Below, one piece after another: positions 56,780 to 64,000 of a stretch of 64,000 bases of DNA; positions within the stretch are counted from its first letter, which is position 1, and each line of letters opens with the position of its first letter. Below the pieces are notes generated by a model that did not search any database, had not been told where the DNA came from, and was given only the letters and a program-made list of their open reading frames with translations. The stretch covers positions 41,819,501 through 41,883,500 of the forward strand of contig CP142458.1 in NCBI GenBank assembly GCA_038049695.1, written 5' to 3'. The stretch comes from Cinnamomum chago (lineage: Eukaryota; Streptophyta; Magnoliopsida; Laurales; Lauraceae). The position numbers and the translations under genes were made by a program.

Positions 56780-59396
56780 TGATGGTCCCGGCTTTTCTCT
56801 TTTTCCAAAGCTGCCTCCGCCCCGGGGCTGACGGGGTACGGTGGAGGGAAAGAAAGGAAAAGCGGGCATCAGTTTTTTTTTGTACGGGTATGCCAGATTT
56901 TCTATTCTACTTGGAATTTAGAGTGGTGATCCGGAGATTCACCTTCACAAGTAGAAAAGGAAATCAACTTTTTTCCATCTTTCCATTGCACACATATTTT
57001 TAAAGAAAAGAGACAAGGTTTGTTTTTTGAATGCCGTGAGAGGCGGTTTTCTTTGTTTGCCGTGAAAGGCGATTTACAAATCTTATCAATAATGAAAGAC
57101 AAGAGATGTGATTTTTTTTGTCTCTTTATAAAAAAAATACAATGCAACAGAAAAGAAAGAAAAGGAATCTAACTTCTCATGCGATTGTGGGGGACCCGTT
57201 CAGATCGACGGTCGCGAGTTATGTATGGACTCCGCCATCGTCCTTCAAATGAGAACTTTAATGCTTGATTTCTTGGCTTGGCTCCAACCTCAGATTTTTA
57301 GAGGATAAGGACCAAGGTAAGGTCCTATATCCGGTAAAAAGCCGAGTAGACGGGCTGAAAAGCCGCATCTAGCCATGTTGGATAGAAGGAGAGGTGGCCT
57401 TTGGGGGGGGTGGCCCCCCAAGGGGCTTTGATCACCTTGTAGTGCTTGTTGTAGTAGAGTTTTCTTGAAGGAGCAGAGTTATAGAGATTTCTCCGAGGAT
57501 TTTTGAATGATTTTCTGGCGATTTTTCTGGATCTTTGAATGATTTTCTGGCGATTTTTCTCTGGATCTTTGAATGATTTTCTGACGATTTTTCTGGATCC
57601 GTTTCTCTTGGAATGGCCTCCTATTTATAGACATTTGGTAGCCATTTAGGAGAGTTTATGAGCATTTATGGTATTAATGCTCATGATGGGAGGAGTTACA
57701 AGTTTTTAATTACTTATTTTGTAACTCCTTTTTCCTTGAATTTGATTGGCCGATGGAGAGTAGTGGGCGTTTAATCGCCTTTAATCTCCATGATGACGGG
57801 CGTTTCATGATTTTAATGTCATGATTACTTGGACTTGTAACTCCCATTTGCTTGCTTCTGATTGGGCCGTTCAAAATAATGAGTTAATGACCGCATTAAC
57901 TTGCCATAAACGGGTCATTTAACTTCATTAATTGATTGCCTGGGCGCTTGAAGAGTCGCGGGCCGTGCCGCGTCCTTTGGGTTTCTTCTTGCGATGATCA
58001 TCAATGGACCCACATACCATTTGATGTCGGATGGTGATCCAATGTCAAACATTGGTTGATGTCAGCGGGCCAGCAACATCTGTCCAGTCGATTTCACGAT
58101 CGGGCGGGCAGAAAGGGTGCTTTCTTGGTTAGCCGTTTGACGATCTTGAGGTGTCCGATGATGATCTAATGATTCCAGTGATGGATCCGTGATGTTGATG
58201 AAGATCGACGGATATCATGCATAAAAAATCAGATTTTGGAAAAATCACAGGGGCCAATCAACTCGAAACGCGAAAAATACCCGAAAAACGGGGTTTTTGG
58301 GCGAGGTCTGGCGGCCCGGACCTCCATGGTCGCCGGCGACCATGGGCCTTGGCCCATTTTTTTGGCCGCCTTTCAGTCGCTTTTTCTTCGCCGTTTTTCG
58401 TCCGTTTTTGCTTTTGTTTTCTCCTGCATCTTTCTTGGAATTTCCTCTCATTTATTGGCTGGATTTCCCTCAAGAAAACCTGACGAGAAGCCGTGCAAAT
58501 CGGATCACAAAGTTTCCCATTTTCTGAAAAGCCGAAGACTTTGCTGTGGAGAACTGCCGATTTTTTTGTCAAGCGTCGAAACTAGGTCAAACGATGTCGG
58601 AATGACCTGAAATTCGACGTGTAGCTTTTTGAGCAGTAGACGAGACCAACCATAGGCTTTTGTTCAGGTTTTGAAGCCGTTTGGGGGCCCGCAAATGCTT
58701 GACTTGATTTCACTGCGAGGGAAATGTCGAGCTTTGACTTTCAGTCAAACGATGTCCGATTGACCTGAAATTTGATGGGTAGCTTCCTCATCAGTAGATA
58801 GGACCAACCATAGGCTTTCGTTTGAGTTTTGAAGCCATTTGGAGTCATGCAAACGCTTGCCTTTATTTCACCGCGAGGGAAATGCCGAGCTTTGAGTTTT
58901 GGTCAAACGATGTCCGATTGCCCTGAAATTCGACGTGTGACTCCCGCATCAGTAGATAAGACCAACCATAGGCTTTCGTTTGAGTTTTGAAGCCGTTTGG
59001 GGTCATGCAAACGCTTGCCTTGATTTCACCGCGAGGGAAATCCCGAGCTTTGACTTCCGGTCAAACGATGTCCGATTGACCTGAAACTTGACATGGAGCC
59101 TTTTGGAGGTATTTTGTAACCATCCGTAGGCTCTGATCGAAGATTTGAAGTCTTCGACACTGTCGCCGCCGGGAGCTGCTGCTCAGCTGTTGGAGAAGTG
59201 AAGTTAGGCCGAATGATGTCGGAATGGCCCGAAACTTCATGTGTACCTCTCTTTTGGTTGTTTTGAATGACCTTGCAGTTTTTGTTTGATTCTGACAAGA
59301 TCTGATGCTTGAAGTAGCGCCTGCCTATTTTTGGTAGGATGCGGCTCCGTGTAGCTTTTGGTGTGAAGAGGCAAAGTGACATTTTTGGTGTCAACA
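56780..59396 (-). repeat. Tat element 5' LTR (2617 bp)
   Basis: Paired with 35263-37895. The differences are mostly transitions, many at CpG. The TATA box is at 57621-57629 on the minus strand. The right end joins the copia RT at the target duplication GTTTC. Confidence 0.95.
57621..57629 (-). promoter_or_regulatory. TATA box, Tat 5' LTR
   Basis: TATAAATAG on the minus strand, the likely promoter for the gag-pol transcript, which would start about 30 bp to the left. Confidence 0.65.
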
Positions 59397-59904
59397 GTTT
59401 CCTCATAATCGATACCCATTTTCTGAGTATACCCTTTCGCAACAAGCCTGGCCTTAAAGGTCTCAACTCTTCCATCTGGTCCTCTTTTTCTGTTGTAGAC
59501 CCACTTGCACCCAATAGGTTTGATATTGGCAGGCAAGTCCACAAGTGTCCAGACCTAATTAGAGTACATAGACTCCATCTCAGCTTTCATAGCATCTTGC
59601 CAATGTCCCGAATCTATGTCATTGATTGCTTCGTCATAGTTGCAGGGGTCCTATTCCAATTCTTCCGGGATTGCCTCGTAAGACTCCCAAGAACGAGAAC
59701 CTATCAGGGGGCCTGATTATTCTCCCACTACGACGAGGCACTGGTGTAACTACTGGGTCTGGTAGGGGCGGTTCTTCCTCAAGTTCTATCATACTTGGAT
59801 TTGGAATTGATTATTCTTGAATCTCTTCCAAGATCACATTTTCTAAAGATTTCCGGTCCATCATATAATCTTCCTCCAGAAAAACCGCATTGGTGCTTAC
59901 TAGC
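59397..59904 (-). pseudogene. Copia pol, integrase end and RT start (broken)
   Basis: Continues the copia gene cut at 35262. The minus strand encodes the start of RT ([26 protein letters not shown]) and, further upstream, the Pro-rich integrase-RT linker (R-R-S-G-R-I-I-R-P-P). It contains in-frame stops. It ends at 59904, where a Tekay LTR is inserted; integrase core, gag and 5' LTR lie beyond the window. Confidence 0.88.
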
Positions 59905-61226
59905 TGTCGCGACCCCAGACCGGGTTACCGAGGTCCTAATCCGAGATCGGGACATTAATGAAGATGGTGGTGGTGTATGAATGGTTAAAAGGTAGAGTGT
60001 GTCAACAAGGTGCACACTGGGTTTTCAGGAGAAAAATGTTGCTCTCTGGAAAAGCAACCGCGACTATTCTGTTAGCTGGCGGTTAGCCGCCAGTCACCAG
60101 ACGGCTAGCGGATAGGTGACCGCTGGAAACACCCACTGTGTTCAGATTTGAGCCATTTTTCCTCCTCAAAACCATTCTCCTCACTTCCATTTAGTCCTTG
60201 CAATAAAACTGAGCTAAAAGCTCCTCCAATGCAACTATCTACACTTCTCCACAACTCCAATATGGGTTCATTCCATCACTTCCTCCATCAACATCAAATC
60301 CAATACAAAGAAAGAAAGAAGGAAACCATTTCACCATAGAGTACATTTAGGACAAAACAAGAGGAAATTAAATGCCATGCACCAATACCCTTCTATGACA
60401 TAAATGCACCATTAATACTCTATCATGAACATTTATTTCAAAGCAAAACAATAAATAGGCATGAATGGAAAGCACCAAAATCATTGAAAGCTTATAAAAA
60501 TAAAATTATCCACTTGCCTTAGGTCTCTAATAAGCAAACCAAGCTCTAACAAGCCTTCCAAGTCAATGGTCCAAGCTACAAGGAAAAACCCCAAAAAATA
60601 TAACCCTAAAAGAGTCAAAACATAGCATGGGAAGAAAGAAGCTTCAATAATAGGGATGGAGATTCCCTTAGGCTAGGAGAACACAAATCTAGAAGAAGGG
60701 AAGGATTACTTACTTGTAAGGTCCTCTAATGGCAAGAGTAAGCTCAATGAAGATCTTGGAATGGAGGGTTTTCTTCACAAATGGTATCAATAGAGAGCTA
60801 TGGTGATGAGGAAGAAGATGATGACCTCCATTTTGATGTTGGTGCAAGATTAGTAGGAGATTGATATGGAGAGAGCAAGAAGAAGAAGAGAAAAGTGGCA
60901 AGAAACCCTAGGCTCTCTTTTGTGCTGGAAAAAGGGAATGAGGAAGATGGGTCTCCTTATATAAGCAATGGAAATGGGTCCCACTACTTAAGACATTCAA
61001 GGGCTGAAATCTTGGCTTTCGGGATCTCGGATGAATTCGACGAAGAAGGAAGAAATGATCGCCGAAATATCTAGTTTCCAAAAAGTATATGTTTCGTGGG
61101 TTTCGGGAATATCAAGCTTTGGGTACAGATTTTGTGTGCAATGACTGTTTTGCCCTCAAGGCTATGAAATCGGGTTTCGGGATCTCGAACGGGGGCGAGA
61201 TCAACATGAAAGTTGTAGGGGTTAAT
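59905..61226 (-). repeat. Tekay LTR fragment, GGCTAGCC subfamily, internally deleted
   Basis: Starts TGTCGCGACCCC at the copia breakpoint. After about 110 bp of U5 it jumps to the palindrome array, so the U5 block, 92-nt tail and acceptor are missing. It continues with the leader and U3 block (61030-61160) and is cut at 61226 by another LTR. A TATATAAG-like site lies near 60956. Confidence 0.82.
60072..60127. repeat. Short GGCTAGCC palindrome array
   Basis: Four units (TTAGCTGGCGG, GGTTAGCCGCC, GGCTAGCG, GGTGACCG), partly decayed. Related to 25689-25970. Confidence 0.75.
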
Positions 61227-61642
61227 TGTCGCGACCCCGGACCGGGAATCCCAATCCGGGATCGGGACTAATTGGTGTGTAATGATTAAAGAGGATTATC
61301 TACATCCACAATATACAACTTATTTAATTTCCCACAGGTGTCCGCGGTGAGGATATCACAACCTTGCATGAATATTTCTTTTTAGTGCGGAAGCGTGTAG
61401 CAAATCAAATAGTTAGACTATCTCTAGTCATGCAAGCATTAACATCAAATATCAAAACTGTATCAGAATGAGCAATGATCTATAGCATGTTTCCCAAAAG
61501 TTGTTAAAGTTAGACAAAATATCATTTAGTTACATTCCCCAAAATTAGAGGCCAACAAAGGCCAATATTACAAAATAATAACCCAAAAGAATGGTTAATA
61601 AGTTCTCCCCAAAATGTTACGCCTCTTGTAGCAACCCGATGT

Positions 61643-61734
61643 CTACATGACATCGTCAGCACGCCACTCAACTAGAGGTTGCGGCTCACCTACCGCCTCC
61701 TCCGGCTCCTCCTCAAGGAAACCGGCAATGGGAC
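61643..61734 (-). other. Conserved 92-nt LTR acidic ORF tail (copy 7)
   Basis: Acceptor AG to TAG is 92 nt; the peptide ends V-E-W-R-A-D-D-V-M as in copy 1. Confidence 0.5.
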
Positions 61735-62888
61735 CTGAGTACCAAAGCAAAGGATCAGACACGACGGTCTGGCAAGAGAGTGAAAAGATACAACAACATA
61801 TAATAGATGAAATATCTCGAAAAGCAAGGAAATCTGTTTAAGCAAGAACTCTCGCAAAATAGATAAATCATTTGCTAGAAAGCATGTAAACAAGATAAAA
61901 CATATGAGGTAACCAAGGGATCGGGAACTCACAAGATGGCAATCACATAAAGCTAAGTCCTCTGTCACTAAAGTGACAACAGTATCACGGGACGTTGATC
62001 TCAGTCACACAAGGTGAGGAGATTCAACGCAATCATATATACAATATAAATATACGGGACGGGACCACGGTAGCGAACCGGGTATCGGGACGGGACCACG
62101 GTAATGACCGGGTATCGGGATCCAAACTGCAGCTGGCGGGACGGGAGAGGGATTTCCAAGTCGGTGGATCAAACCGACAAGGTATCCAAGCTTAGTGATG
62201 CCGACACATAGGTTAAATAACACATCGATACATATGCAAGTAAATCAAGTACAAGTAAATCAATGAACGGGCAAGAATATTCAAATGTATAACTTTCATT
62301 TCATATCAGGCAATACTCTTCGGGACAAGCCAATGTTACTAGTGTAACTATCAAGCTTTCGGGAAAACAGATCATGTAAAGTAAATCTTGGAAATGAAGA
62401 AATAAAATGAACTATTACATTACCGGGAAAATATTGATTTCAAGATCTATTTAAGTGAATAGGGGTCCCGTATGTCGATTATCGAAATGATTTGGTACTC
62501 CTTGAGTTTGAAGACATTCCGGGCTCCTTATGCACTTTTATGATTTTTAAAACTTAACATGAGCTTATGGTTAGAACTAGGTATCACCATGGAAAAATCA
62601 AGACTATAAACGGTCCATCCTAAGTATGACGTCAACCCAGAACCATCGAGCAACCTACCCAGTCACCGAAAGGAATAGAATTCGCGATACCCAAGGAAAT
62701 AGACTTTGCATTTAGGTATGAAAAAGATATCGTGTCGTTCCATCCCGTTCAAGATTGAAATAGATTGAACTTCGATGCCTCCGAACCAACCGTGAAGAGC
62801 ATCGGCTCAAGACGTCCTCACATATGGTCAAATGAGTCCAAGGAGGGTAGCCAAGGTCCACAAAAAAAAAAATCAAAACCCACTGGGT

Positions 62889-63013
62889 CCGATCGATCGG
62901 CCTTACAGTCCGAAATTTCTGTCCCAGTTATGAACAAGGTCCGATCGATCGGCCTTACAGTCCGATCGATCGGCTCAAAAAGCCTTACAGTTAAAGACAG
63001 ACCGATCGATCGG
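62889..63013. repeat. Array of four CCGATCGATCGG palindromes
   Basis: Perfect 12-mers at 62889, 62941, 62962 and 63002. A CCGAAATTTC remnant near 62910 marks a decayed fifth unit. Confidence 0.9.
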
Positions 63014-64000
63014 ACCTGGGCGTGTAGCAGGTCCGGGAACTTGATTTTTTTCCTTTTTGTTTCCTTCCCTTCCAACACATCAACAACCACATACAACTAT
63101 AATCAAGATGACTTAAACACATGTTTCCAAGACATTAAATGAGGCTATCAAGATGCATTAAGATCATTTATTCCAACCATGAAAAATCAATAAAAGCAAT
63201 CAATGAAAGCATGAAAATCCATAAATGCTTCACCAAACCATTTGAAACTTAAAAACAACCAATCATTCACTCGCCTCAAGTCCAAGCTAGCTGAAATCAA
63301 GCCTCTATTCACTTCTATTGCTCAAAGCCAAGCTACAATCAAAAACCCCAAAAACAAACCCTAAAATGGGTCAAACAATGAAATGACAAGGAAACCTTTC
63401 AATAATAAAGGTGGAGCTTCTCTAAGGCTATAGGAACACAAATCTAGAAGATGAAGAACAACACTTACTTGGATGACCTTGAAATGAAGAGAGCTATCTC
63501 AAAGGGAGTCTCAAAGTTGATGGATTCTTCTACAAAAGGTATCAAAGTGAAGCTTGCTAGATGAGGAAGAGGTTGGTGATCTCCATTTCGAGTTCGGTGC
63601 AAGATTAGTGTGGTTTGGATATGAAGAAGCAAGAAGGAAAAGAGAAACACAAGGAACCCTAGGTTCAGCTGGTTTGTGTTGGAGCAATGGAGAGTGAAAT
63701 GAATGAAGGAGGTGGGTTCTCTTTTGTTAACAATTGAGAGGTTGGGTCCCACAACTTAAGGAACTAATTTGGCTAAAATCATCTCTCTCGGGTCCTCGGA
63801 TGAATTCGACGAAGAAGGAAGAAATGATCGTCGAAATATCTAGTTTCCAAAAAGTATATGTTTCGCGGGTTTCGGGAATATCAAGTTTTGGGTACAGATT
63901 TGGTGTGAAATGATTGTTTTACCCTCAAGGCTATGAAATCGGGTTTCGGGATCTCAAACGGGGATGGGATCAACATGAAAGTTGTAGGGATCATCAAAAC

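Larger units (their letters stand above)
35263..59396 (-). mobile_element. Tat-clade (Ogre/Retand-like) gypsy element, 24.1 kb, TSD GTTTC
   Basis: Full-length element flanked by GTTTC (35258-35262 and 59397-59401), splitting a copia RT gene. The LTRs are about 2.6 kb and differ by roughly 30 substitutions by eye (about 1%). In minus orientation: 5' LTR, primer site, repeat-rich leader, long gag-pol frame with two RNase H domains, convergent antisense gene, polypurine tract, 3' LTR. The size, the gag-upstream coding region and the archaeal-type second RNase H place it in the Tat clade. An Ogre versus Retand assignment needs RT phylogeny. Confidence 0.95.
61227..64000 (-). repeat. Tekay LTR (GATCGATC subfamily), runs off window
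   Basis: Starts TGTCGCGACCCC and follows the 1363-4403 LTR in the same order: U5 block 61328-61360, 92-nt tail, palindromes, donor (near 63470), U3 block (63800-63930). No primer site precedes it, so it is a 3' or solo LTR. It is inserted in the LTR fragment to its left. Confidence 0.87.

Overview
The window is non-host plant DNA, a nest of LTR retrotransposons of the kind that fills the heterochromatin of large angiosperm genomes. Every long stretch can be assigned to a Ty3/gypsy or Ty1/copia LTR, an internal retrotransposon region, or tandem repeats inside one of them. I found no convincing host gene, tRNA, rRNA or CRISPR array. Species cannot be named. A Tat-clade element with two RNase H domains, Tekay-type chromoviruses and long copia LTRs point to a plant, probably with a large genome.

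Layout. 1-4403: deleted Tekay-like gypsy element on the minus strand (partial 3' LTR, short leader with an initiator-Met primer site, complete 5' LTR). 4574-6888: a copia LTR. 6940-10618: 3' end and LTR of a SIRE-type copia element, split by a solo copia LTR (7021-8783). 10619-24824: 3' end and 3' LTR of a plus-strand Tekay element, split by a minus-strand Tekay element (13097-23834), which itself holds a plus-strand solo LTR (15096-17896). 24825-30673: another Tekay LTR, split by a SIRE-type solo LTR (26789-30435) that contains a copia solo LTR (28041-29804). 30674-32149: truncated copia LTR. 32150-59904: a minus-strand copia element whose RT gene is split by a 24.1-kb Tat-clade element (35263-59396). 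59905-64000: two nested minus-strand Tekay LTRs. Five-base target duplications (GAGAG, CAATA, CCATG, ATTTT, GTTTC) confirm five of the insertions and give the order of events.

The Tat element runs on the minus strand: 5' LTR 56780-59396, primer site, tandem-repeat leader, one long gag-pro-RT-RH-aRH-IN frame (54800-45817, broken by stops and frameshifts), then 3' LTR 35263-37895. Downstream of pol, on the opposite strand, lies an apparently complete spliced gene (39058-43870, five exons, own TATA box). It encodes a protein with a plant-mobile-domain-like region, basic nuclear-signal-like patches and a C-terminal coiled coil. The two coding units converge on a spacer of tandem repeats.

Two patterns are not explained by standard retrotransposon annotation. 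First, seven full copies of the Tekay LTR, in both orientations and from diverged subfamilies, carry exactly 92 nt between a splice-acceptor-like AG and a stop codon, encoding an acidic peptide tail with a conserved E-W-x-x-D/N-D-V ending. Second, each LTR family carries an array of short perfect palindromes, with a different sequence per subfamily (GATCGATC, GCTCGAGC, GGTCGACC, GGCTAGCC, and a 22-bp palindrome in the Tat LTR). In the Tekay LTRs the array lies inside the predicted LTR intron; in the SIRE-type LTRs it lies just upstream of the TATA box.
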